A stretch of DNA of 40,614 bases from an uncultured Oscillospiraceae bacterium (GCA_900763685.1 CAAFLF010000043.1:1-40614); one strand, 5' to 3'; counted from the first letter of the stretch, positions 15,810-24,665 are shown. The notes: generated by a model from the letters alone, not told the origin. Translations and numbers: made by a program.

Positions 15810-16918
15810 TTATGCCTGGGGCTTCTCAAAGACCCCGGCCACTTCCTTCAAAAGCTCCCGGATGGGCAGGTGCTGGGGACAGACCTTCTCGCACTTGCCG
15901 CACTGTAAGCAGTCGGAGGCCCGGCGGCCCGGGGCGGTGCAGACCTGGCTGTAGTAGTCGGAGTTCCAGTCCTTGTGGATCTCCTTGGCGTTCCGGGCGG
16001 CGAAGATATCCGGGATGGCGATGCGCTGGGGACATCCGTCGGTGCAGTAGCGGCAGGCGGTGCAGGGGATGAGGTTCTTGCCGCGGAAGATGGCCCGGAC
16101 CTTCTCCACTGCCATCTCAGTTTCGTTCAGGGGCTGGAAGTCCTTCATAAAGGCCAGGTTGTCCTCCACCTGCTCCAGGGTGCTCATGCCGGAGAGCACC
16201 ATCAGCATCCCGGGGAAGCCCGCAGCGAAGCGGATGGCATAGCTGGCGGGGCTGCCGCCGTGAAGGGCATCCAGCACGGCCTTGGCCTCCTCGGGGAGGT
16301 TCACCAGGTTCCCGCCCTTCACCGGCTCCATAACGATGACGGGCTTGCCGTGCTTCCGGCAGACCTCGTAGCAGCGGCGGCTCTGAACGGCGGGATCCTC
16401 GTAGTCGAGATAGTTGAACTGGATCTGCACCACCTCCACCTCCGGGTGGTCGGTGAGGATCTTTTCCAACATCTCGGCGGAATCGTGGAAGGAGATGCCC
16501 ACGTGCCGGGCCTTGCCCTCCGCCTTCAGCTCCTGGGCGATCTCATAGGCGCGGCATTCCTGGAAGTGGGGTAGTTCCCGGCCCCCTGGGCGTGCATCAG
16601 GTAGAAATCGAAGTAGTCCACCCCGCAGGCCTCCAGCTGGCTCTCAAAGAAGGGCCGGATGTCTTCCTCGGTCTTGAAGAAGTTGGCGGTGAGCTTATCC
16701 GTCAGGATGTACTTCTCCCGGGGATAGCGGCTGGTAAGGCAGGTCTTCAGGGCCCGCTCGCTCTTGCCCTGCAGGTAGCCGTGGGCGGTGTCGAAGTAGT
16801 TGAAGCCCGCCTCCAGGAAGGCGTCCACCATCTTCGTGGTCTGGGGGATGTCCACTTCCTCCCCCGCCATGGGCAGGCGCATGAAGCCAAAGCCGAAGTT
16901 CTTCTGGATCCGATCCAT
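15810..16918 (-). pseudogene. Aldo/keto reductase with C-terminal 4Fe-4S domain, single-base frameshift
   Basis: The intact product would be about 369 residues: an aldo/keto reductase barrel (GFGFMRLPMAG at the start, FNYFDTAHGY with the catalytic Asp/Tyr) and a ferredoxin-like tail with two four-cysteine sets (CTACRYCTDGCP and CLQCGKCEKVCP). This class is common in anaerobes and is thought to pass electrons between NAD(P)H, substrate and iron-sulfur clusters. The frame breaks at 16568-16571. After NYP the first frame runs into nonsense, but adding one C on the minus strand restores HFQECRAYEIAQELKAEG and joins the second frame. The ATG at 16918 has GAGGAG seven bases upstream. It is either a real loss or a homopolymer error. 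Confidence 0.88.
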
Positions 16919-16950
16919 ATTCTCGCTCCTCTCATCTTTCCGCCCCCGGC

Positions 16951-17002
16951 GGGGGCTTGTTCTCTTGTTTGATTGTAGCAAGCCCCCACCGCCTCCGGTC
17001 AA
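16951..17002 (-). promoter_or_regulatory. Promoter of the ferredoxin aldo/keto reductase gene, with flanking inverted repeat
   Basis: Minus-strand TTGACC (16997-17002), 19 bases, extended -10 TGC-TACAAT (16972-16977). A nine-base inverted repeat GGGGGCTTG/CAAGCCCCC (16951-16959 and 16979-16987) brackets the -10 box, a possible operator. Confidence 0.55.
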
Positions 17003-17107
17003 GGGCTTTCCCGCGAAATTCACAGTCCGTTCACGAAATCCGTCTCCCCGGGAGACCCCGGGGACCGGCCCGGGAGCGCTCTCTTCCCGCTAGCGGCATC
17101 GTTTCGC

Positions 17108-17135
17108 TTGATTTTTCAGAAAGTTTTGCCATAAT
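17108..17135 (+). promoter_or_regulatory. Candidate promoter of the zinc-ribbon gene
   Basis: TTGATT (17108-17113) and CATAAT (17130-17135), spacer 16 bases, in a locally A+T-rich patch. The leader of about 90 bases has two small hairpins (CACGT/ACGTG and CCGCC/GGCGG). Confidence 0.45.
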
Positions 17136-17232
17136 AGAGGCGGAGGGTGTCCTTCCCGTAGACGCCCGTACATGAGACCACGTTTCCGGACGTGAGATTC
17201 CCGCCAACAGGCGGAAAGGAGCAAGGCCCGCC

Positions 17233-17415
17233 ATGGATTTTCATTCTCCCGCCCAGCTCATCGCCTTCCTCCGGGCCACGGATGACGCCGTCCAGGCCGG
17301 ACAGGACCACTTCCTCTGCCCCATCTGTCAGAAGGAAGCGGTCATCGAGTCCGCCCCCTTCGGCCAGACCGCCCGCTGCCCTGCCTGCGGCATCAGCGCC
17401 ACGGTCGCCAAGTGA
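17233..17415 (+). CDS. Small zinc-ribbon protein
   Basis: 60 residues with two CxxC knuckles (CPICQ, Cys 29 and 32; CPACG, Cys 49 and 52) separated by 16 residues, the layout of a rubredoxin-type zinc ribbon. The N-terminal 28 residues are acidic and likely helical. AAGGAG lies 11 bases before the ATG, slightly far. It has its own candidate promoter and a good terminator downstream, which argues that it is a real gene. The function is unknown. In the 170 bases after the stop, another frame encodes a hydrophobic stretch (RRRLLFLLCGIFWILGAVSL) but has no start codon that I can support. Confidence 0.6.
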   Translation: MDFHSPAQLIAFLRATDDAVQAGQDHFLCPICQKEAVIESAPFGQTARCPACGISATVAK

Positions 17416-17588
17416 AGCCAGAGCGCCGAAAGAAGCCGTTTCCTCCCCCCGGGGCAGGAGACGGCTTCTCTTCCTTCTCTGCGGCATCTTCTGGATCCTG
17501 GGAGCCGTGAGCCTGCTGTGCTCCCACCCCTGCGCCAGGGGCCCTAAGGTCCCAGCGGAGGCCATTCCGGAAGAAACGGAATAAGTCC

Positions 17589-17621
17589 CCGCCCCGTCCG
17601 CCTGCCGGACGGGGCGGTTTT
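17589..17621 (+). terminator. Terminator between the zinc-ribbon and MATE genes
   Basis: CCGCCCCGTCCG/CGGACGGGGCGG hairpin followed by TTTT on the plus strand. It lies between convergent genes and may act on both strands. Confidence 0.8.
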
Positions 17622-17627
17622 CTGTCC

Positions 17628-19019
17628 TCAGGCGGCGTCCCCCACCTGCTGGCCCTGGTGGGCGAAGCGCTTGGCCGGGCGGCAGATGAGAAGGGCCAAG
17701 AAGATCATCAGCGCCGTGGCCGAGAGGCTGATGGGGTAGGCCATCATGATGGTCCGGAAGGTCCGGCTGCCGGGGAAGACCCAGTGGACCCAGCTGATCC
17801 GGACGCCGCAGACCCCCAGCATGGTGAGCACTGCCGGGGTCAGGGAGACGCCGAAGCCCCGGAGGTAGCCGCTCATCCCCTCATAGAGAAGGCTGAAGGA
17901 GTGGGAGAGCATCACCATCATCAATCGGATGTAGCCGGTATCGATGACCTCCGGGTCCTGGTTGAAGATGGCCAGCAGCGGCTTTCCGAAGGTGAGGAGC
18001 AGTGCGATGGCCGCCCCCAGAAAGATGGCCCCCTCCGCCAGACACAGGAAGAGGGTCTTTTTGCAGCGGTCGATCTGTCCCGCCCCGAAATTCTGCCCCA
18101 CGAAGGTGGTGCAGGCCTGGGAGAAGGAGTTCAGGATGTCATAGGTGAAGATCTCAATGTTGAAGGCCGCGCTGGAGGCCGCCATCACCACCGTGCCCAG
18201 GCTGTTGACCGCAGACTGGATCACGATGTTGGAAACGGCGAAGACTGCGCTCTGGATGCCCGCCGGCAGTCCGATGCGCAGGATGCGCCGGAGGGTCGGC
18301 CCGTCGATCCGCAGGCGCCTGGGCTCCAGCCGGATATCCCTGACGCCCCGCCGGAGCCGCCGGAAGAGCAGCACGGAGCTCACGGCGTTGGAGAGCACCG
18401 TGGCGATGGCCACGCCGTTCACCGTCATGCCCAGCACCGCCACGAAAAAGAGGTTCAGCGCCACGTTCAGCACGCCGGAGGTGGCCAGGGCCATGAGGGG
18501 GACCCTCGTCTCCCCCACGCTGCGGAAAATGGCCGCCTCAAAGTTATAAAGAAGGATCACCGGCATCCCGGCCAGGTAGATGCGCAGGTACAGAAGCGCC
18601 AGGGGAAAGACCTCCTGCGGCACATTGAGAAGACCCAGCACCGGCGCCGCCAGCAGCTCGCCGGCGCCCGCCACCGCCGCGCCCCCCAGCAGGGAGAGCA
18701 GGACGGAGGTGTGGACCGCCTTGTCCACGGTATCCCGGTCCCCGTGGCCCACAGCGTGGGCGATGACAACATTGGCCCCCACCAGGGCGATGCCGATGAA
18801 GAGGTTTACCAGAAGCCCGATGAGGGAGCTGTTGGCCCCCACCGCCGCCACGGCGGCGGTGCTGGCGTCGCCGGTGAAGTTGCCCACCACGGCGATGTCC
18901 GAGGCGTTGAAGAGCTGCTCTAAGATGGCCGTAGCCGCCACCGGCAGGGCAAAGCGGGGGATCTTGCTCCAGATGGGGCCGCGCAGCATGTCAAGCTGCC
19001 GTTTCGCTCGCGTTTTCAA
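17628..19019 (-). CDS. MATE-family multidrug efflux transporter
   Basis: 463 residues with 12 predicted helices in two related halves, typical of cation-coupled MATE exporters that remove drugs or cationic metabolites. The N-terminus (GPIWSKIPRFALPVAATAIL, then LFNASDIAVVG) and the mid-protein repeat match the NorM/DinF-like clostridial group. The likely start is the TTG at 19019 with AAAGAGACG upstream; an internal ATG at codon 11 has no ribosome site. It lies 34 bases after the aldo/keto reductase stop and is probably its downstream partner on one transcript. Confidence 0.9.
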   Translation of the reverse strand: MKTRAKRQLDMLRGPIWSKIPRFALPVAATAILEQLFNASDIAVVGNFTGDASTAAVAAVGANSSLIGLLVNLFIGIALVGANVVIAHAVGHGDRDTVDKAVHTSVLLSLLGGAAVAGAGELLAAPVLGLLNVPQEVFPLALLYLRIYLAGMPVILLYNFEAAIFRSVGETRVPLMALATSGVLNVALNLFFVAVLGMTVNGVAIATVLSNAVSSVLLFRRLRRGVRDIRLEPRRLRIDGPTLRRILRIGLPAGIQSAVFAVSNIVIQSAVNSLGTVVMAASSAAFNIEIFTYDILNSFSQACTTFVGQNFGAGQIDRCKKTLFLCLAEGAIFLGAAIALLLTFGKPLLAIFNQDPEVIDTGYIRLMMVMLSHSFSLLYEGMSGYLRGFGVSLTPAVLTMLGVCGVRISWVHWVFPGSRTFRTIMMAYPISLSATALMIFLALLICRPAKRFAHQGQQVGDAA

Positions 19020-19053
19020 ATCTGATCGTCTCTTTTCTGCCGCTCCGCGGGAG

Positions 19054-19893
19054 TTAGAGGATGGACATGAACCACTCCACGGTCTTGGGATCGTAGTGGG
19101 AGAAGAAGAGGCTCTCCCCGCCGTCCAGGGCCTCGATGGCGGCCATGTCCTCCGCCGTCAGGGTGAAGTCGAAGAGCTCGAAGTTCTGGCGCATCCGCTC
19201 CTTATGGACGGACTTCGGGATGACCACCACCCCGCTCTGCAGCAGGAAGCGCAGGGCCGTCTGGGCGGCGGTCTTGCCGTACTTCTCCCCGATGGCGGTG
19301 AGGACCGGGTTTGTGAACATGTCCTTCCGCCCCTCGGCGAAGGGACCCCAGGACTCCACCTGGCAGCCGTACTTCGCGAGATACTCCCTGGCCACCTTCT
19401 GCTGCTGGAAGACGTGGGTCTCGATCTGGTTGACGGCGGGCTTCACCTCCGCGAAGTGCTGGATATCCAGATACCGGTCCGGCCCGAAGTTGGAGACGCC
19501 GATGGCCCGGAGCTTCCCCTGGCGGTAGAGCTCCTCCATGGCCCGGTAGGTGCCGTAGTAGTCCCCGAAGGGCTGGTGGATAAGGAGCAGGTCCAGGTAC
19601 TCCGTCCGAAGCTCGCGCAGCGACTCCTCAATGGACGCCTTCGCCTTCTCATAACCCGCGTTGGTGATCCAGACCTTGGTGGTGAGGAAGAACTCCTCCC
19701 GGGGCAGGCCGCTCTCCGCCAAGGCCTGGCCCACGCCCTCCTCGTTGTAGTAGGCCTGGGCGGTGTCGATGGCCCGGTAGCCCACCTCGATGGCGTCCAG
19801 CACGCAGCGGCAGGTGTCCTCCGGCGGCGTCTGATAGACGCCGTAGCCCAGCTTCGGCATTTTGATGCCGTTATTCAAAGTGACGTATTCCAT
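19054..19893 (-). CDS. Aldo/keto reductase (2,5-diketo-D-gluconate reductase type)
   Basis: 279 residues, a single NAD(P)H-dependent barrel without ferredoxin tail. The catalytic tetrad is visible: Asp 43 and Tyr 48 in AIDTAQAYYNEEGVG, Lys 73 in TTKVW and His 106 in LLIHQP. It reduces aldehydes or ketones; the exact substrate is unknown. The ATG at 19893 has GGAGGT seven bases upstream. It is divergent from the LysR gene at 20022 and is the probable target of that regulator, with the MATE gene following in the same direction. Confidence 0.93.
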   Translation of the reverse strand: MEYVTLNNGIKMPKLGYGVYQTPPEDTCRCVLDAIEVGYRAIDTAQAYYNEEGVGQALAESGLPREEFFLTTKVWITNAGYEKAKASIEESLRELRTEYLDLLLIHQPFGDYYGTYRAMEELYRQGKLRAIGVSNFGPDRYLDIQHFAEVKPAVNQIETHVFQQQKVAREYLAKYGCQVESWGPFAEGRKDMFTNPVLTAIGEKYGKTAAQTALRFLLQSGVVVIPKSVHKERMRQNFELFDFTLTAEDMAAIEALDGGESLFFSHYDPKTVEWFMSIL

Positions 19894-19908
19894 AATGGTA
19901 CCTCCAAT

Positions 19909-20004
19909 TTCTGAAACACGAATTTCTCCGCGCTCCCTACTTTACAACCTTTCCCTTTGGATGTACACTATCGATATCGCAATCCGCTTTTCAAATTCTG
20001 AAAC
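19909..20004. promoter_or_regulatory. Divergent control region with repeated TTCTGAAAC
   Basis: The 128 bases between the reductase and LysR genes hold a direct repeat TTCTGAAAC at 19909-19917 and 19996-20004, one near each gene start. A LysR promoter is seen at 19941-19969 (TTTACA, 17 bases, TACACT). LysR-type regulators usually act from such shared regions. Confidence 0.5.
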
Positions 20005-20021
20005 GTAAGGAGGGTTTCCCC

Positions 20022-20822
20022 ATGGTGGACCTCTATGAACTCAAGCAGCTCACCGCCTTCGCCGAGCTGGGGACGCTGAGCCGGGTGGCGGCGGCGTTTC
20101 ACCTCTCCACCCCTTCCGTCACCCGCTCCATGCAGCACCTGGAGCGGTACTTCGGCGTGCCCCTCTTCACCCGGGGGAAAAACCGTATCGAGCTCAACGA
20201 CACCGGCCGCCTGGCCGTCTCCCACGCTAGAAAGCTCCTGGCCGCCGCGGAGGATGCCGTCCAGCAGGTCCGGGCCTACGACCAGCGGCAGCGGACCGTG
20301 GTGGTGAAGTCCTGCGCCCCGGCCCCTCTCTGGACGCTGCTGCGCCAGCTCAGCGAGGCCCAGCCGGAGAAGATGGTGGCCTCCGCCATCTGCCAAAACC
20401 GGGAGGTCCTCTCCGCCTGGGAGGACGGCTCCTGCGACATCGCCATCCTGCCCTTCCCCTTTGCCGACGCTCAGCCCTGCATGGAGGAGCGGCTCTATGT
20501 CTGCGTGCCGCCGGACCACGCCCTGGCCCAGAAGGCGGAGCTCCGCTTCGCCGACATCAACGGCTTCAACTTCCTCCTCCGGACGGAGCTGGGCTTCTGG
20601 GACGCCCTCTGCCGGGAGAAGATGCCCTCCTCCAAATTCCTGGTGCAGGCGGATACCACCGCCTTTGACGAGCTGGTCCGCTCCTCCTCTCTCCCCTGCT
20701 TCACCACGGACTACGGCCAGCGCCACCACGCCAACTATCCCCAGCGGGTGAACCTCCCCCTCCGGGACCCAGAGGCCCATGTCACCTTCTACCTGGCCCG
20801 GCGCCCCTCCCCTGAGTCCTGA
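20022..20822 (+). CDS. LysR-family transcriptional regulator
   Basis: 266 residues, slightly short for the family (about 290-300). The N-terminal winged helix (LKQLTAFAELGTLSRVAAAF, then LSTPSVTRSMQHLERYFGVP) is typical, followed by a periplasmic-binding-like effector domain. The ATG at 20022 has AAGGAGG eight bases upstream. It is divergent from the aldo/keto reductase-MATE pair, which it probably controls. The ABC exporter operon downstream has its own promoter beginning ten bases after the LysR stop, so it need not be co-transcribed. Confidence 0.92.
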   Translation: MVDLYELKQLTAFAELGTLSRVAAAFHLSTPSVTRSMQHLERYFGVPLFTRGKNRIELNDTGRLAVSHARKLLAAAEDAVQQVRAYDQRQRTVVVKSCAPAPLWTLLRQLSEAQPEKMVASAICQNREVLSAWEDGSCDIAILPFPFADAQPCMEERLYVCVPPDHALAQKAELRFADINGFNFLLRTELGFWDALCREKMPSSKFLVQADTTAFDELVRSSSLPCFTTDYGQRHHANYPQRVNLPLRDPEAHVTFYLARRPSPES

Positions 20823-20831
20823 CATTTCCCC

Positions 20832-20900
20832 TTGCAAAATCCGTCGTCTGCCGATAGAATAGAGATGATATTCCATTGGGAGGCCCGCTTCGGCCTCCCC
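20832..20900 (+). promoter_or_regulatory. Promoter and leader hairpin of the heterodimeric ABC exporter operon
   Basis: TTGCAA (20832-20837), 17 bases, TAGAAT (20855-20860). The TTG of the -35 box is therefore not a start codon. The leader then contains GGGAGGCC-CGCTTC-GGCCTCCC (20878-20899) followed by CCTTTCT, a terminator-like hairpin that could attenuate the operon. Confidence 0.65.
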
Positions 20901-20906
20901 CTTTCT

Positions 20907-22754
20907 ATGAAACCACCTGACAGGAGGTCGAGGATCATCAAAGAGAAAAAACCGAAAAAGGCCCTCCGGCATCTCAAAAAATGTCTCCGGGGCTACGGCG
21001 GCTGGACGGCGGCCGCCGCCCTCTTCGGCGGGCTGGAGGTGGCGTTGGAGGTCTTCATCCCCATGCTGATGTCCGTCATCGTGGACGGCGGGCTCTACCG
21101 GGAGGAGGACTTCATGCTGCGCTCCCTCTTCCCGGAGGCCCTCATCGCCCAGCGGGACCGCTTCGTCCTCACCGTGGGCGGCATCATGATCGTCATCGCC
21201 TGCTGCTCCATGATCTGCGGGCTGCTCAGCGCCCGCTGCTCCGCCATCGCCAGCCAGGGCTTCGCCAAAAATTTGCGGCAGATGCTGCTGGAGAAGCTCC
21301 AGGGCTTCTCCTTCTCCAACATCGACCACTTCTCCACCCCCAGCCTCATCACCCGGGCCACCACGGACGTGAACACCGTCCGCACCACCATGCACCTCAT
21401 CATCCGCTCCCTGAGCCGGAGCCCCATCATGCTGGTGCTGGCCACGGTGATGGCCTTCACCATCTCGCCCCACCTGGCTCTCTTCTTCGTGGGCTCCCTG
21501 CCGGTGCTGGCGGTGACCCTGGCCATCATGATGCGCATCGGCCAGCCCCGCTTCCGGAAAATGCTCCTGAAGATGGACGACATGAACCGGGCCATCCAGG
21601 AAAACCTCATCAACAGCCGGGTGGTGAAGGCCTTCGTCCGGGGGGACTATGAGTCGGAGCGCTTCGCCGGCACGGTGGAGGACCTGCGCCACGCCCAGCT
21701 CTCCTCCGCCCGGCTCTTCACCCTGACGGGACCCATCCAGATGGGCATCATGTGGACGTGCACGGTCCTCCTGCTGCTCTTCGGCGGGCGGGAGATCATC
21801 TTCGGCACCACGGGGCTTCTCACGGGCCAGCTGGTGAGCCTCGTGTCCTACAGCACCCAGGCGGTCTCCTCCCTCACCATGCTCTCCTGGCTTTTGATGT
21901 CCCTCTCTCGGGCCCAGGCCTCCATGCGCCGCATCAACGAGGTCTTTGACGAGGAGCCGGACATCGCCGATGGCCCCTCGGACGCCGCCGTCCAGGACGG
22001 CAGCGTGGACTTTGAGAACGTCTGCTTCAGCTATACCAACGACCCGGAAAAGCTGAACCTGCGCCACGTCTCCTTCCACATCGCGAGCGGCGAGACCGTC
22101 GGCGTCATCGGCGGCACCGGCGAGGGGAAGTCCACCCTCGTGAGTCTCATCCCCCGCTTTTACGACACCCTCTCCGGCACGGTGAAGGTGGGCGGGGTGG
22201 ATGTCCGGGACTACAGCCTGGAACACCTCCGGGACGGGGTCTCCATGGTCCTGCAGAACGGCACCCTCTTCTCCGGCACCATCGCCTCCAACCTCCGCTG
22301 GGGCAAGCCCGACGCCACGCTGGAGGAGATGAAGGCCGCCTGCGCCATCGCCTGTGCCGACGAGTACATCGACCGTTTCCCGGACGGGTATGAGACGCTG
22401 CTGGAGCAGAACGCCGCCAACCTCTCCGGCGGCCAGCGCCAGCGCCTGCGCATCGCCCGGGCCATCCTCAAGGCCCCGAAGATCCTGATCCTGGACGACT
22501 CCACCAGCGCCGTGGACATGGCCACGGACGAGCACATCCGCCAGGGTCTCAAGGGCGCCCTCCCCGGCGCCACCAAGATCATCATCGCCCAGCGGATCGC
22601 CTCCATCGTCAGCTGCGACCGCATCCTGGTGCTGGACGAGGGGAAGCTCTCGGACTTCGGCACCCATGAGGAGCTGCTGGCGCGCAGCCAGATCTACCGG
22701 GACGTCTACGACAGCCAGATGAAGCAGGAGGTGAGCGCCGATGCCGAGAGTTGA
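20907..22754 (+). CDS. ABC exporter subunit with degenerate ATP site (heterodimer half 1)
   Basis: About 615 residues: six-helix exporter membrane domain (about 30-320) plus nucleotide-binding domain. Walker A is GGTGEGKST near 402 and the signature LSGGQRQ near 505. Walker B is LILDDSTSAVD, with Asp where the catalytic Glu normally stands, and the switch position reads IIIAQR with Gln instead of His. This is the non-hydrolysing half seen in BmrC/TM287-type multidrug exporters. Start: the ATG at 20907 lacks a ribosome site. A strong AGGAGG (20922-20927) is followed six bases later by in-frame ATC-ATC (20934-20939), so initiation may be at an ATC, or an ATG there has been misread. The next gene overlaps by 14 bases. 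Confidence 0.92.
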   Translation: MKPPDRRSRIIKEKKPKKALRHLKKCLRGYGGWTAAAALFGGLEVALEVFIPMLMSVIVDGGLYREEDFMLRSLFPEALIAQRDRFVLTVGGIMIVIACCSMICGLLSARCSAIASQGFAKNLRQMLLEKLQGFSFSNIDHFSTPSLITRATTDVNTVRTTMHLIIRSLSRSPIMLVLATVMAFTISPHLALFFVGSLPVLAVTLAIMMRIGQPRFRKMLLKMDDMNRAIQENLINSRVVKAFVRGDYESERFAGTVEDLRHAQLSSARLFTLTGPIQMGIMWTCTVLLLLFGGREIIFGTTGLLTGQLVSLVSYSTQAVSSLTMLSWLLMSLSRAQASMRRINEVFDEEPDIADGPSDAAVQDGSVDFENVCFSYTNDPEKLNLRHVSFHIASGETVGVIGGTGEGKSTLVSLIPRFYDTLSGTVKVGGVDVRDYSLEHLRDGVSMVLQNGTLFSGTIASNLRWGKPDATLEEMKAACAIACADEYIDRFPDGYETLLEQNAANLSGGQRQRLRIARAILKAPKILILDDSTSAVDMATDEHIRQGLKGALPGATKIIIAQRIASIVSCDRILVLDEGKLSDFGTHEELLARSQIYRDVYDSQMKQEVSADAES

Positions 22755-24564
22755 CCTGCGGGATTACCGCAAGGCCCGGACCCCCTTCGGGAGCCTCATG
22801 CGCCTCTTCCGCTACTTCAAGCACTGCCGCCTGATCTTAGTCTGCGCCGTGGTCTCCATCCTGGTCTACGCGGCGGCCACCATCGCCGCCTCCTACTGCA
22901 TGAAGCCCCTGGTGAACCTGCTGAAGGAGAGCGGTCTGGCGCCGGACGAGGTCTACGCCAAGTATTTAGCCCTCCTGCTGGGCCTTGCCGGGCTCTACCT
23001 TCTCAGCGTGGTGACCAACTACCTCCTGAACCGGCTGATGCTGGAGTGCAGCACCGTCATCATGCGGGCCCTCAGGACGGAGCTTTTCGACAAGATGCAG
23101 AAGCTCCCCATCCGCTACTTTGACGCCAATACCAACGGCAGCCTCATGAGCTACTTCACCAACGACATCGAGGCCACCAATGAGCTTCTGCAGCACGCCA
23201 TCACCCAGATGCTGATCTCCGTCACCTCCCTCCTCGGCACCATCGGCATGATGCTGGCCCTCTCCCTGCGGCTCTTTTCCCTGATGGTGGTGCTGGCGGC
23301 CATCGTCATCATGGTGGTGCGCTTCATCACCCAGAAGAGCAGCCGCAGCTACCGCCAGCAGCAGAAGGACGCCGCCAGCGTCAACGGCTTTTTGGAGGAA
23401 ATGATCGCCGGGCAGCGGGACGTGAAGGTCTTCACTCATGAGGCCCAGGTGATGGCGGACTTCGCCCCCATCAACGAGGACTTCTGCCGCTCCTCCACCG
23501 AGGCCACCACCGTCACCTCCATCGTGGGGCCCATCCTCAATAACCTCTCCCACTTCTTCTACGCCCTGACCTGCGCCGTGGGCGTGCTGTGGCTCAGCGG
23601 GGCCAACGCCGGCGGCGTGCTCATCACCTTCCTGGGCTACATCCGGAACTTCGCCGAGCGGGTGAGCCAGATCTCCGAGCAGTTCAACGCCATCATGCTG
23701 GCTCTCGCCGGCGCCGAGCGCATCTTCGATGTGCTGGATATGCCGCCGGAGCTGGACGAGGGCGAGGTCACCCTGGAAAACGTGGGCCGGGACTACTTCT
23801 GGGTGAAGCCGGACGGGGAGCGGGTGCCCCTCCGGGGCGACGTCCGCTTCTACGGGGTGGACTTCGCCTACGTGCCGGAAAAACCGGTGCTCCAGGACCT
23901 CTCCCTCTATGCGAAGCCGGGGCAGAAGATCGCCTTCGTGGGCTCCACCGGCGCCGGGAAGACCACCATCACCAACCTCATCAACCGCTTCTACGACATC
24001 CAGGGCGGCCGCGTCACCTACGACGGCATCGATGTCCGGGACATCCGGAAGGACGACCTGCGCCGCTCTCTCGGCACCGTCCTGCAGGATACCCACCTCT
24101 TCACCGGCACGGTGATGGAGAACATCCGCTACGGGCGGCTGGAGGCCACGGACGAGGACTGCGTCCGGGCGGCCAAGATCGCCAACGCCCACTACTTCAT
24201 CTCCCACCTGCCCCAGGGCTATGAGACCATGCTGACCTCCGACGGGGCCAACCTCTCCCAGGGCCAGCGGCAGCTGCTGGCCATCGCCCGGGCGGCGGTC
24301 TCCGAGGCCCCGGTGCTGATCCTGGACGAGGCCACCTCCTCCGTCGATACCCGGACGGAGAAGCTCATCGAGCGGGGGCTGGACGGCCTCATGCGGGGAC
24401 GTACCGTCTTCGTCATCGCCCACCGGCTCTCCACCGTCCGCAACGCCGACGCCATCCTGGTGCTGGAGAATGGCCGGGTGGTGGAGCGGGGGAACCACGA
24501 CGACCTCCTGCTGGAGCGGGGCCGCTACTACCAGCTCTACACCAACATGATCGAGCTGGCCTGA
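22741..24564 (+). CDS. ABC exporter subunit with canonical ATP site (heterodimer half 2)
   Basis: 607 residues, exporter membrane domain then ATPase. Walker A is GSTGAGKTT near 401, signature LSQGQRQ near 505, Walker B LILDEATSSVD with the catalytic Glu, and switch His in VIAHRLS near 559. It is the hydrolytically competent partner of the subunit encoded just upstream; together they form a heterodimeric multidrug or lipid-type exporter. The ATG at 22741 is preceded by GGAGGTGAGCGCCG and overlaps the upstream gene, so translation is coupled. Confidence 0.95.
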   Translation: MPRVDLRDYRKARTPFGSLMRLFRYFKHCRLILVCAVVSILVYAAATIAASYCMKPLVNLLKESGLAPDEVYAKYLALLLGLAGLYLLSVVTNYLLNRLMLECSTVIMRALRTELFDKMQKLPIRYFDANTNGSLMSYFTNDIEATNELLQHAITQMLISVTSLLGTIGMMLALSLRLFSLMVVLAAIVIMVVRFITQKSSRSYRQQQKDAASVNGFLEEMIAGQRDVKVFTHEAQVMADFAPINEDFCRSSTEATTVTSIVGPILNNLSHFFYALTCAVGVLWLSGANAGGVLITFLGYIRNFAERVSQISEQFNAIMLALAGAERIFDVLDMPPELDEGEVTLENVGRDYFWVKPDGERVPLRGDVRFYGVDFAYVPEKPVLQDLSLYAKPGQKIAFVGSTGAGKTTITNLINRFYDIQGGRVTYDGIDVRDIRKDDLRRSLGTVLQDTHLFTGTVMENIRYGRLEATDEDCVRAAKIANAHYFISHLPQGYETMLTSDGANLSQGQRQLLAIARAAVSEAPVLILDEATSSVDTRTEKLIERGLDGLMRGRTVFVIAHRLSTVRNADAILVLENGRVVERGNHDDLLLERGRYYQLYTNMIELA

Positions 24565-24635
24565 CCCCCACCATACGTCCCAGGCATTTCTGTCCCCACG
24601 GGATAGGTATTCGACATCCCGCCAAAGCGTGATAA

Positions 24636-24665
24636 AATACAGGTATCCCACAGGATACCTGTATT
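24636..24665 (+). terminator. Intrinsic terminator of the ABC exporter operon
   Basis: AATACAGGTATCC/GGATACCTGTATT hairpin followed by TTTT. Its A-tract on the other side could also make it work for the minus strand. The 24565-24823 interval holds this, the next terminator and nothing else seen. Confidence 0.85.

Noticed and set aside
17192..17584. 130-codon plus-strand frame with a hydrophobic stretch near its end
   Set aside because: Most of it overlaps the zinc-ribbon gene in another frame and is Pro/Ser/Arg-rich. No start codon lies near the hydrophobic part, so a small membrane protein cannot be supported.
20832..20906. TTG start at 20832 for the ABC exporter
   Set aside because: This TTG is the first half of the -35 box, and the transcript is predicted to begin about 35 bases downstream.
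19968..22667. Minus-strand open frame of 899 codons
   Set aside because: Antisense to the LysR and ABC exporter genes, whose motifs are unmistakable.
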